Shown here one piece after another: positions 1-13,000 of a stretch of DNA of 64,000 nt. Source of the stretch: Ampullaceana balthica. Lineage: Eukaryota; Mollusca; Gastropoda; Lymnaeidae. Below the pieces are notes generated by a model. That model was not told the origin of the DNA and ran no database searches. It saw only the letters and a list, made by a program, of their open reading frames with translations. A program made the translations under genes and the position numbers. Where the stretch lies: assembly GCA_944989445.1 (NCBI GenBank), contig CALYLW010000438.1, positions 676,769 to 740,768 of the forward strand. The letters are read 5' to 3'. How positions within the stretch are numbered: the first letter of the stretch is position 1; every line of letters begins with the position of its first letter.

Positions 1-2006
1 CTTTAGCGATTCTTTCCGGTACACTTGAGAATTTTTTTACTATTGTAAGAATCGAACAATTTTTAAAAAAATTAAACCCTATTAAGAGCTTTGAATTGTT
101 CAAGTTTTAAATGATGTCGCTGACTGATGAAAAGACATGGCTGAATGATCAAAATACAAGACAGAATGAAGAAGACGCGAGAGAGAAAACTGAAAAGAAA
201 AAACACAATAACGATAAAAGAAGGTTGAAAAATCAACATTCAAGAGTGATTGATGAAAAGGCTCAAATGATGCCATCGTTTTATCAGTCCACAATACTCA
301 GTTTCTAAACCCGTCCACTACAGTCTACCAATGGGGTCACCACAAGTCTGTTTCTAGTGTTGAACAGTCTACCAATGGGGTCACCACAAACCTGTTTCTA
401 GTGTTGAACATGAAGGCATCTTAACGCTGATAACAGAGTATGGTGACAAGTTGAGACCGACGTCATCAGCTGTCTACCGTGAGAGATGAAGTAATGTGGA
501 TATCAGCTTGATATGCGGCAGCCATTATTTCAGGATATTTATCACTTTACTTTACGTTTTTTTTCTTCTAAGGATAACTGCGCTAAATTTTACTCGCTGG
601 GGAAAAATCTAACAACGATTGTGAGAAAGGTAAAATATTGTCCTATAATTGTTTTATCATTGAAATTTGAATTTAAATGGAAAGCTTATTTCTTCAATAC
701 ATGTAATAACTAGTTCCAGAACTACTATGTGCATGTCAGCTTAGAATTTCACAAAAGGAATTTAATATTGTTGATGGCGTATAGTAATGTTGATTATATT
801 TAGATTACAAATACACATAATGATTTATGACGTTATGGTAGATATAAATATAATTATATAGCGTTAAAATATTGCTTGCCTATTCCTAATAATGCTTTCA
901 GGAGCCCCATTGTTATCTATGAAATAGAAACAAATTCACTCCAATGACAAGCAATAATTTTGTTTATCATCATCACTCCCGTAACCGTTGCCATCGTTGG
1001 GAGGAACGCATGGACAGACACATACACAGACAACGATCTCAACATTGGCCTATCTTGAGCGGCGGCTAGTGATTCAGGCCATCATGTCGCAGCACATTAC
1101 CGAAACATGCCAGTTTGCGTCTCTTCAATGTTGCCATAATGGTTTATTAACGGCCGCAATGGAGGTTATTCTGTCATAGCTTGATATCAAGAGGCTATTT
1201 GATGCTTCAATCTATTTAGATTAAAACATGGGGTTATTTTTAATGTTTTTGGATATTTAAAAAAAGCTTCGTATCCAACCTTAGAGGTCATGCTTTGTAT
1301 CCATGCTTTTAAGTCAGGATACGTATTTAGTCTTTCCTTTTTTTTTCATATGGAAAATTCGAATATTTCCCTCTCTTGATATGTTTTCTTCTTCTGTAAC
1401 TTAACATTACACATTCCCTGTGTAATTGGCACCATCAATTTTTAGTGTTATTTGATAAAATCATCATTCAAATTTCGTTATTTTCCCCTACAATGCCACT
1501 GAATTGATTGTGGAGCCAAATTAACTACAAAAAGTTTACTGCAATCCTACAATTTTTTCTGCTCAACTTTATTATTAAATTGCAGATCTCCATGTTTTAT
1601 AACTTTGGTGGTCAATTTAAAACAAGCTGTTTCCTCTGATTAGTCTTTCTAATCTGTTTCCAGCTGTAGTTGTTTTTTTTTCCTTGGCTTTTGTAATAGC
1701 CAGTATCTTGATAGTATTACGTTATAATTACGTTAGTCCTCTTTCATATCGACTAGGTGCTTCCTGCTTGTCACCCGCTTCATTTGAATTCTACCAGTCT
1801 TCGTCCGCAACTAGTCCACGACATCTTGTTATGTCTGTAAGTGTTTTACGTAATATCTGCTACAATTCAGACCCTTTCTTTAGTGTTATGAGTGCTATGA
1901 AATAAAGGTTTCACAGTTTCCATAACCTCTAATCATTTGTCCACAGAAAATACATGTCAGCTGTGCAGGCAGAAACACCCAGGCCAACTAAGTCAACCCT
2001 TTCAAC
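1..2006. other. AT-rich 5' flank of the SEA/EGF gene
   Basis: No credible exon, RNA gene or domain is visible. Short open frames here are low-complexity and have no recognisable family. The promoter and any 5' UTR of the membrane glycoprotein gene starting at 2007 must lie here or further upstream, but I see no distinct core-promoter motif that I would call. Confidence 0.6.
321..408. repeat. 44-bp direct duplication
   Basis: Two adjacent near-identical 44-bp copies, beginning CAGTCTACCAATGGGGTCAC at 321 and again at 365. A simple local tandem duplication in the upstream flank. Confidence 0.85.
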
Positions 2007-2403
2007 ATGACGTCAGCTAAACGGATACTGATTAGTCTCATATGGGTATTGATATTGCTGTGTGTTAAAACTCAAAATTCAGCTGCCACGGTCTTGCCCA
2101 ACTCTTCAAATAACAGCACAAGTGTTAACAACTTTACTACAAGTGGCATAAGAGTTAACAACTCTAATATAAGTGGCGTCAGTGCTAGCAACTCTACTGA
2201 AAGCGCTACGGATTTAAACACCTCTACTAAACCGGTAGCGACGAACACCACACCGACAACAGCTATTAAGATGAATTATTCCACTAGCAATGAAGCTCAA
2301 GATTATTCCAACAGCACCACAACAATACAATCAATAACACCACAATCAATAATTCAAGAATCCTCCAAACAGCCCCCTGATGAGATTCCCACATTGATCA
2401 TCA
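2007..2403 (+). CDS. exon 1: signal peptide and mucin-like stem
   Basis: Starts at ATG 2007 with basic residues and a hydrophobic core (ILISLIWVLILLC), a typical signal peptide. About 105 residues rich in Ser, Thr and Asn follow, with many N-glycosylation sequons (NSS, NST, NFT, NIS, NYS). The donor GTAAGA at 2404 leaves phase 1. The start is chosen because the signal peptide begins immediately after it. The stem is short for a mucin and is not a tandem PTS repeat. Confidence 0.8.
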
Positions 2404-5400
2404 GTAAGAAAGAATTGATTTTTTAAAAATTATTTTTATTAAATGACACACCATTTTAATAGCAGTAATGAAAATGATTTCATAATCATACAACAAAGCA
2501 CAAAGCCTCCGATTGTGTTTTAAATACAAGTTTATAAAACGTATAAGTTAAATCCTTGTTTTAGCAATGTGATGTTGCTTGTCACAAGTAGTCAGATGTC
2601 CGTCATTATGAAGGATGTTTTAAAAATGTTTTCAACGATGTTTTTCCTCATATAGTGAAGAGTCAAATGAATGCATTGCGAACCATTACAAAATTCTGGA
2701 TTTGGTGAAAGTGATTCAAAGGAACGTGTTTGGGGATTGAAAGGTTTCGTGTTGTTAGATTTGAATACTAGTTTTACAGATATGAAAATTAAATACAACG
2801 CTCTTCCTAGCGCGTGTTTTTAATTTTACAAAAGGAATCTGGTGCAAGACGGCTTTTCTCACCCCCATGCCCCCCCCCCTAAAAAAATATAAGTAAATAA
2901 ATAAATAATAAAATAAGTCTATTCATAGGTTTTAAAAATTTCATCATACCACCCTGTGAGAATATAAAACTACCAAAGATAGCATCCCTGCTTCTTTCTC
3001 TTAACAAAGAAATGAAATGTCAGCACCTGAAAATTTTTTAGTTAGTTTTTCGATGAATCGGCGAATAATAGTAACCTCTGACCTACAACCGTGGTAAACA
3101 ATCACAATGGCTAACTGCTCAGACATTTAACCCCATTGTATGGCTTTAGTAGCTAGGTCTAAAAAAAGATTTAGTGTAGTTTCAGTGTCTCACTTATATT
3201 ATTACACATTTAAATACTCATGCATTTTTGTAAGAGAGAAAAAATAGTTTTAAATTAAAATAGAACTTATAAGTTATCCTATATAATAAAAGGCAAGTTT
3301 CTGTCCCGTCCTCTATAGCGATTGGTCCCTCAAACACATATGACTCCTACAGCCAATCACTAGCGGAGAAAAATTTACATATTACGTGGACGTTCAAAAC
3401 GAGTTATTTTTGGTGCATTTTTTTGGTCATAATTCATTATGTTGTTCCCATCTTGAAGTGATGCCTGCCGCTTATTCCAATGACGATTCTGCTTTTTCCT
3501 TGATGGTCCTGGGGGGTAGTGGCAAGAGTTTTAAGTGTTGTTTGTTTTTTGTTGCTGTTATTGTTGTTGTTGTTTTTGTTGTTGTTTTGTTGTTGTTGTT
3601 TTGTGGTTGTTGTTATTGTTGTTGCTTTGTTGTTGTTGCTTTGTTGTTGTTGCTGCTGTTGTTGTTGTAGTTGTTGTTTTGTTGTTGTTTTGTTGTTGTT
3701 GTTTTGCGGTTGTTGTTGTTTTTGTTTTGTTGTTGTTGTTGTTTTGTTTTTGTTGCTGTTGTTTTTGTTGTTGTTGTTGCTGTTGTTGTTGTTTTTGCTG
3801 TTTTTGTTGTTGTTGTTGTCCACATCCCTTGCCCTGCGACGACAATGTCCTGCAAACGCTTCAGCATAACAACTACCAAAACATAGCGTCCATGAAGTTC
3901 ACAGGTCACCCTACACTTATTCCCGTCCTTGGGCGGGCTTTGTTACTAGTAATTAATAATTGGTAATTATTAATAATTCATATATATATATATATAAGCT
4001 CAATTATCGCTGACTGCCTCACGCCTAACGCTAAATCATAATCCTTGTGGTTTCCAGATTAACATTAACCAAACAACGCACGAACCTATGACGTCAGCAT
4101 TTGTGTTGTAATCAGTGCTGACTGACTCAAAGAGTTATTTTTTGGTGCAGTAATTTGGTGCGCTGATTTCTAAAATTACTTCATAAATCGTGTGGTGATT
4201 AGCACTGTAAAAAAATATTATGTATATACTTTGTGTACATTTCAGGAATATTTCGTATTTATCATACAAGGATAAGTTACTTGGGCTTTTGACAAAAAAA
4301 AACCCTATTATAAAATACTTTGTGTACATTTAAGAAAGTTTAATATTTCGTATTTATCATACAAGGACAAGTTAGTTGGGCTTTTGAAAAAGGTGGGCGC
4401 CGTAGGTGCCCTTAAAAAAGTGGGCACCGCAGCACAAACTACTTATATATATATTTACCCTTAATTATGGCTAACGCCTAACGCTAAGGGACATCACTCT
4501 GTTTTTTTTTAAATTTGAAAATATGGACTTAAAATCATAATCATTTTGGTTTTCAGATTAACATTAACCAAACAACCTTTGACGTCAGTATTTGTGTTGC
4601 AAACATTGCTGACTGTCTCAAAGAGTTATTTTTTGGTGCAGTAATTTGGTGCGCTGCTTTCTAAAATTAGTTTAAAAATCGTGTTGTGATTAGCACTGTA
4701 AAAAAAAATATATATATAAATACTTTAAGTACATTTCAGAAGTATTTCGGATTTACCATACAAGAATAAGTTACTTGGGCTTTTGACCCCCAAAAAAAAG
4801 TGGGCGCCGTAGGTACCATACAACCCTATTATAAAATACTTAGTGTACTTTTAAGGAACTTTAATATTACGTATTTATCATACAAGGACAAGTTAGTTGT
4901 ACTTTTGAAGAAGGTGGGCGCTGTAGGCGCGCTAAAAAAGTATGTGCCACAGGCGCCACGGCGCCGCAGCACAACCTAGTTAAATATAAATGATTATTAT
5001 TAATATTCAGAAGAATGTCGAAAGAAATCTTTTATCTTTTCGCCTTTCATAATTATAATAAGTTATTTGTGTATACAAACAGAGTTTCACTATTCGAAGG
5101 TCCATGATGGCCAAAATAATTTTGCTTAAAGTCAAATTAAAATTATTTACAAGGTTGTTGTTGTTTTCCTTTTTTTTTAAATTAAAAAAATACATTAAAA
5201 ATATAAAATAAAAAATAAAAACTTTCTTTAATCATTTTTTACTTACAATTTTTAATCATGTAGTCTGCTTTGTAATTTAATTTGATAATCAATTAACACG
5301 AAATGGAATGAAAAAGTATGAGAAATGAGCACAAATGAGTTAAATTTTGTGCTGCGAGGAACAAGCAAAACCATTTAAGCTGTTCTGTACGAGCCACGTG

Positions 5401-8400
5401 ATGAACTCCTAATGTAATCCCAATAGACACTCTGAATCTCATGATCTTATGTATAATTTATGCACAGACGATCTAACCCTTTTTAAAAAAATTTTTTTTT
5501 ACAGAACCTGTATCAATACCATTACATGTTAGATTCGTAAATGCTAACTACAGCCAGGAACTAGACGACCCAACGACAAAGGCACACAATGATAGTTACA
5601 ACATTTACTCCAAAATTGTAAGTAAAGACAAAACAAGAGTCTTTCATTTCCATGCAATAATTATGTTTATTTGATGCAATAATTATGTATATTTGATGCA
5701 ATAATTATGTTTATTTGATGCAATAATTATGTTTATTTGATGCAATAATTATGTTTATTTGATGCAATAATTATGTTTATTTGATGCAATAATTATGTTT
5801 ATTTGATGCACCTCTTGTATATCTGTCCTGGTTAGAAAATGATTTCTTCTCCCTGGGATTTCAGGGATTTATTTGCAAACTTCATCCTCCCCTCCCCCCG
5901 TTGCTATGCTATACTCTAGCACAGCCACTCGGGGTAAACTGTAGTGAAAAACAAAGTGTATATCTAACCAAAGTTTCTTGTTAATTTATAAGACTATTCT
6001 TTGATTACTTTTTTATTTTTAATTGGGAATTCACTATGATTTCCATTTTTTTTTAAAATCTCAATTTAAGTCATTTTGTCTGTTAAGATGATCTGATATA
6101 GTCTGTTTGTATGTGATCATGTTGTCTGTTTATAAAAGATCATCTTTTTTGTACAAGATCATGTTGTTTGCTTATATAAGATAATGTTGTCTGTTTTTAT
6201 CTGGTTCTGCGGACCTTCTTATTGAAATGTTAGATTTTTATGTGTTTTAATTCATCAAGATAACTTTGAGCCTGTGTTTTTTTTTAAATCTCTAATTCAA
6301 CTTCTAATTTGTAGCTCCATGATGTGTATGTGAACGTCACGGGATTCCAAGATATCAAGATCACAAAATTTCGGTATGTTTAATGCACCTTCAGAAATGT
6401 GTTTTCTCTAGTTTTGTAACACTTTGTACTACTACACTTTGCTTGTGGGTAGCGAATTCAGTAAAGCTGAGGGGCGTGGGATCGAGCCCACGAAAAGACA
6501 CAATATAAATGATACGCTAAGAAAGTCCTCCACTGACCCCTTGAAGGGAATTGGGGCACCCACCAGGTATAAACAAGCCCCGAGTAATCTATAATGGAAA
6601 CATTAGGGATCCCCTACGACCTTCGGGTTATGGGACTTACTTACGTACTTACTATACCTTTAACGTTAAAAATGCTAAGATAACATACAAAGAATTTTAT
6701 TTTTAAATGTTTCTTGACATCGGTTTTTAATTAACCACAGTGCTATTATTGGGAAACTTTTGATGATAATTATCAAAATAGAAAGATTTTAATTACTACT
6801 TAAATATGTTTTATCAATAATATATTAAATTTGAAAAAAAAACCACTATGTGACGTTTTTGTTCTCAAAAGACATAAACTAAATTTCTCTGGGCTTTTCA
6901 ATTCATGCTTTCATTAACTTAATAATAAGATGAAACGACAAATTAGGAATGGATCTGTTATCATATAATTACAAAATCTTTTTTTCTTTTGTAATGAACA
7001 CCTGGATAGTTTTCATCATACCTTGAATAATCTAACACCAGTGGTCTGTCATTGGATGTCGTTACAACAATACTATTGTCATATAAGTATATAGTACATT
7101 GCAGTTATAAGTAACTTATCCTATTTGCCCTTTAGTCAAGGAAGTCTTATAGTTGACTATACAACGACATTTGGGTTTGACCCACAAAAAAGCGATGAAT
7201 TCTACCTCATCAATGAGCTGAAGAATGCAACTGACAGGCTCAGCTCTGTTCCTGGTGTGGATATTGAAACTCTCAATGTAGCCCTAAAGAGTATCTCTCC
7301 TGGTGAGTCATCAGGTTCCGGAAAATTTGTAGGAAATATAAAGTAAATATACTTTGTAAAACTTTGGAATATTAATCTATTGAAAACCTTAAGCCTTTCC
7401 GGACTTTAATTGAAATGTATCGCCTCGTACGATTTTCTAAACGCCAACTGATTTCGTATCATAAAATCGGTTAAATCTTTTAATTAGTTCATGTTTGTTT
7501 TCATATAATTTTATTTATCTATAAATGTATGATTGAGATTTGTGTTTCCATCAGATAACCTCGGGGAACTCCTCTGTGACGCCGTGCATTGTCCCAGTGG
7601 ATCCACTTGTCAACACAATGAGAAGGTCACCCCACATATACTGTGTGTTCCAACGTGCAATTTGAAATGTCAAAACGAGGGGGAGTGTATCCTCAACTCC
7701 GACTTTGAGCCTGTTTGCAGGTTAATTCATTCTCTTCATGCGTTTACAGCATTCTTTCTGTTCATGTATTCATGGCATTCTTTCTGTTCATGTATTAATG
7801 GCATTCTTTCTGTTCATGTATTAATGGCATTCTTTCTGTTCATGTATTCATGGCATTCTTTCCATTCATGAATTCTCAGCATTCGTTCTGTTCATTAATT
7901 TGGGTTATTTTTTATGTTCATGTATTCTCAGCATCTAATGCGCCATTGAGATTTTTAAATTTCATATTTATGATGGTTAAAATACCTTTACAAATAATAA
8001 CCTCAGCATACAGGTGCTGTATAGATCATCTATACATACAGATGATGTTGTGATGTTATGTGGTATAGGTCAACAATACATACATATGATGTTATGCGTT
8101 ATAGGTCGTCCATTCATACAACTTAAGTTATGTGTTATAGGTCAACCATATGTACAGATGATGTTATCATACTTACAGATTATGTTATGTGGTATATGTC
8201 ATCCATACGTACAGATGATGTTATGTGGTATAGGACATCCATGCGTACATATGATGTTAAGTGGTATAGGACAGTGGTCCCCAAACTGGGGTCCGCGGAC
8301 CACTAGTGGTCAGCGGAGATGTGTCTGGTGGTCCGCGAGCAAAGGAACATTAAATTATTAACATTTTTTTTTCTGTGGTGTATTTCTCTAGGGATTGTGT

Positions 8401-10003
8401 CTTTCCAAACACAAAATGAAAAAGCTTGTTACCGGTTTTGGCGGCACCACGTCCATAGAACATCAATGGCACATAGTGCAGAGAGGACAACCGCTTACAA
8501 TCAATCTTTACGCTCTGTGTCGGCGCTCTTATGTCGGCGTTCTTATCACGGCGATTTTATGTAGGCGCTCTTTTGTTGTGCGCGATTTTGATCGGTCGCC
8601 CATGTTGGCAAGCTGATCTACTTTACTACTTCTATGTCCGCTCTTTTCCTATTTCGTTTTTGTGTTCCTAATTAATTTCATCGATATCTCATCAACGACG
8701 GGATTCGAAAGTGTCTTCTGGTGACGTTATCGCTATTATTCCAAGAGTGTTACTTGTATCAAAAACAGCTATAAAGTAAGTTTAAATTATCTAATTCATT
8801 TTTATGCTTTAAATTTTAAATAAATGCTTAGACTTATAGCGTCAATGAAATTCACATGTTAAGAAAAACAATGTTTAAAAACACCATTGTGGGAACGGCG
8901 AGTGAACAAAGGCCTTTTGGATATGTTTCAAACATTGGCGGGGATTCTAGGCGAGACTGAGCCTGAACACCCTTTGTCCCAGTTGGTGCACGATCACCTG
9001 TCTTTGCTTTTAAAAGAGTTTGAGCGCTACTTCCCAACCATAAAAGATCCCAAGAACTGCTAGGGAATGGATCCGTGACCCATTTGTCAACAAACCAGGC
9101 GAATCTAGCATGACTGTGCAAGAAGAAGCTGAACTGCTCGAGATTGCAAATGACTGTTGCCTTAAAACTACGTTCGAGAAAACTAGTCTTCCTGTCTTCT
9201 GGATTAAAGTCATGCCGGAATATCCTGAGGTTGCCACCAAAGCAATTAAATCCCTATTGCAATCTCCAAGATCCTATCTGTGTGAAGCGGGGTTTTATGC
9301 AGTTACAGCGACGAGGACAAAGCAACGGAATAAAATGGACATAAGCAGCACATTTCGGGTGTCATTGTCTCCCATTTCCCCCAGATGGAACCGTCCCTTT
9401 GCAGAGAAACAAGCTCAGGAATCTCATTGATTTAACATTGTAGTAAATTAAAATATTAAATAATGTTTAATTCACTTTTTGTGTAACTGTATAATATTTT
9501 GAAGGCATGTTTAAGTACAATTAAATTAAAACTATAAAATCAAAACAATCTTAAATACCTGTATAGACAATCAACGCAGCCGCAAACCCTACCCCCTCCC
9601 CACTTCCCCCACCCACCAATATCCCCACAGGTTAGTGGGCTGCGGTAAAATTATCAAACTTTTAGTGGTCCGTGGCGCTAAAAAGGTTGGGGACCACTGG
9701 TATAGGACATCCATACGTACTGATGATGTTATGTGGTATAGGACATCCATACGTACAGATAATGTTATGTGGTATAGGACATCCATACGTACAGATGATG
9801 TTATGTGGTATAGGACATCCATACGTACAGATAATGTTATGTGGTATAGGACATCCATGATGATGTTATGTGGTATAGGACATCCATGATGATGTTATGT
9901 GGTATAGGACATCCATACGTATAAATGATATTTCTAACCAATTCAATGAAACTCTTCAGATTTTCTTTATGAGACATTTTTAAATGAGAGAGAAGAGTGA
10001 GAT

Positions 10004-10091
<88 letters not shown>

Positions 10092-13000
10092 GAAACAGAT
10101 AGAACATGAAATATAGACGTGGAGATAAAGGGCGGAGTGGACAAAGATAGAGATATGGTATGATAGAGAGAAGAGAAGGACGAATAAGTTATGCAGACGT
10201 TGATTAGATAGTCGAAGGGCTTAATTTTAGATGATGAAAACGATTTTTAGTAAAGGATTTCAATAAGTCTTATAATTTTAATAATACATTCCATAAAGTC
10301 TTATAATTTTAATAATACATACACTCCATAATGTCTTATAATTTTAATAATACATTCCATAAAGTCTTATAATTTTAATTATACATTCCATAAAGTCTTA
10401 TAATTTTAATAATACATTTAATAAAGTCTTATAATTTTAATAATACATTTCATAAAGTCTTATAATTTTAATAATACATTCCATATAGTCTTATAAATTT
10501 AATAATACATTCCATAAAGTCTTATAATTATAATCATACATTCTACATTGCTCACTTGACTCGGCTGTTCATTTTCTTGATCAGATGTCCAACAAAAGAT
10601 GGATTCATCTATGGAGGGAACACTTGCGAACAGAAGGCGGAAATGCTGGAGATGTCTAAAAGAGAACATAATCGCCATCGCCGCGGGTGCTGGGGGCGGA
10701 GTTATCTTGATCCTTCTCATCATCATTATGGTCGTGTGCTGCACCAAGAGTTCAAAGGTCGTTAAGACAATAGACAATGTCAAGGATGATGCGTCAGAGT
10801 AAGTTTTGGAAATATTCATTTTCAATGGGTCGTTGCATATTTCTGTCGTATTTCCTAAAGATGAAGATTTATTTTGTTAATCGTATAAGCAAAAAAAAGA
10901 AGAACACAATTAAAAATAAAATTGTTATGTTCAATAGTAAATGTCTCAAAACGAACAATGTCTTATGTTTAATAACATGTGTTCTAAAGATGGTTCCCAA
11001 ACATGTGTACTACCCCACATAGGACCCACGACCAGAAAGAAACAAGATTGGTTTGATGTATATTGTGAGGAGATCAAGCAGTTGGCACAGAATCATCAAC
11101 TCCACAAAACCACCCTGAAAAATCCCAGTTCCTCACCCAAAAACTCAAGAACGTTGCTTGATGCGAGGCAAAATGGCTAAACAACAAAACTGATGAGATC
11201 CAACACAATGCAGACAGACGTGATAGAAAAAACGTCTATAAATCCCTAAATGAAGTGTGCGGACCAACAAACTCAAATACTATCCCCACTTCTCAGCGCA
11301 GATGGTAACACTCTGACATGTGGAAAAGCTCAGAGTTCAGAAACCATTTCAGTGAAATATACAAGGAAATGGGCGTTGCCGTCCTCGAAAAGTTTCACGA
11401 AGTTTTCTTATTGATGTGGTAGCAAGATTAAATCCCACAAGACTTCAAAGATGCTTCTATAGTTCACCTGTACAAGTGAACAGGGAACCTTCAAGCCTGT
11501 GATAATCACCGTGGTATATCATTACTATCCATTGCAGTAAAAAATACTTGACAGAATCATTCTGAATCGCTTAAATGCACATTTCGAAGAGGGACTATTA
11601 CCTGAAAGCCAGTGTGGATTATGAAAAGAACGTGGGACCATCGACATGGTGTTTGTACTGAGGCGGTGCCAGAAAAGTGCGAAGAACAGAATATGTAAGG
11701 CAGTTCCATGGTGGCATGCAGGCACGGATTCAGGAAAATTAGAAACGTGTGAAGCCTTCCCAGTTACAAATGGTGTAAAGCAGGGATGTGCTTTAGTCCA
11801 AAAAATGTTTTGTCTCATGCTCTCAGCCATGTTGACAGAGGCCTTCAAGGATGGCAATAATATTCTGGACATTAGGTATCGCACTGATTGTCGCTTGTTC
11901 AATCTAGGGTGGCTAAAATAAAAAAAAACAAAAATAAATGTAAATTCAGACAAATTTATCATATAGAATTGGACTGCGATAAAGCTTTAAAATACAATAC
12001 AGGATACATAAACGAACTGTGTGATAAAAACAAAACACATTAAAGCTTTATTTATAGACTAAACCACAAGTAGACGGCTTAGCTAATCCCTTCACCAATA
12101 CCAATAATTAGAAACACAAGTATTAAAATTAAATTTACATCATATATTACATACTTTACATACCATTGTCAATATATTTGTATGCTATATATTATATAAA
12201 TTAAATTTACAATGAGCCAAAGTAATCATCAAAGCCTACAACATGAAAGCAGTGATCCGCTTCTCCTATCTTGACGGCACTGGCCTACAACATGAAAGCA
12301 GTGATCCACTTCTCCTATCTTGACGGCACTGGCCTACAACATGAAAGCAGTCATCCACTTCTCCTATCTTGACGGCACTGGCCTACAACATGAAAGCAGT
12401 GATCCACTTCTCCTATCTTGACGGCACTGGCCTACAACATGAAAGCATTGATCCACTTCTCCTATCTTGACGGCACTGGCCTACAACATGAAAGCAGTGA
12501 TCCACTTCTCCTATCTTGACGGCACTGGCCTACAACATGAAAGCAGTGATCGACTTCTCCTATCTTGACAGCACTGGCCTACAACATGAAAGCAGTGATC
12601 CACTTCTCCTATCTTGACGGCACTGGCCTACAACATGAAAGCAGTGATACACTTCTCCTATCTTGACAGCACTGGCCTACAACATGAAAGCAGTGATCCA
12701 CTTCTCCTATCTTGACAGCACTGGCCTACAACATGAAAGCAGTGATGCCTACAACATGAAAGCATGATCCATTCTCCTACTCTTGACGGCACATTTGTCT
12801 CATAGTTTCAACATTGATAACGAGGTGAACGTGCGTGTCTCGAATGTCAGTGCAACATTTGGCAGACGTTATAACACAGTCTAGAACAGAAGAGGGAATC
12901 TAAATTCAATTCAATCCAAAAATATACAGAGCTGTGATGCTCCCTAATTTACTGTACGCATGTGAAACATGGACCGTGTACCAAAGCAATGCGAGGTCGC

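Larger units (their letters stand above)
2404..5504 (+). other. intron 1, filled with repeats
   Basis: From GTAAGA to an acceptor with a T-rich tract ending ACAG. It contains a (TTG)n tract, a tandem pair of AT-rich interspersed elements and otherwise AT-rich sequence without coding signal. Confidence 0.75.

Noticed and set aside
3386..3909. Several overlapping long open frames rich in Leu/Val/Cys or Gln/Asn/Thr
   Set aside because: They are translations of a TTG triplet tract, which lacks stops in most frames.
10599..10802. Independent 67-residue membrane peptide starting at Met 10599
   Set aside because: It is the transmembrane part of exon 6 of the SEA/EGF gene, separated from the EGF frame by a one-base insertion.
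12229..12790. Regular repeats resembling a CRISPR array
   Set aside because: Units are contiguous and near-identical with no variable spacers, in a spliced eukaryotic context; same for 26490-27235.
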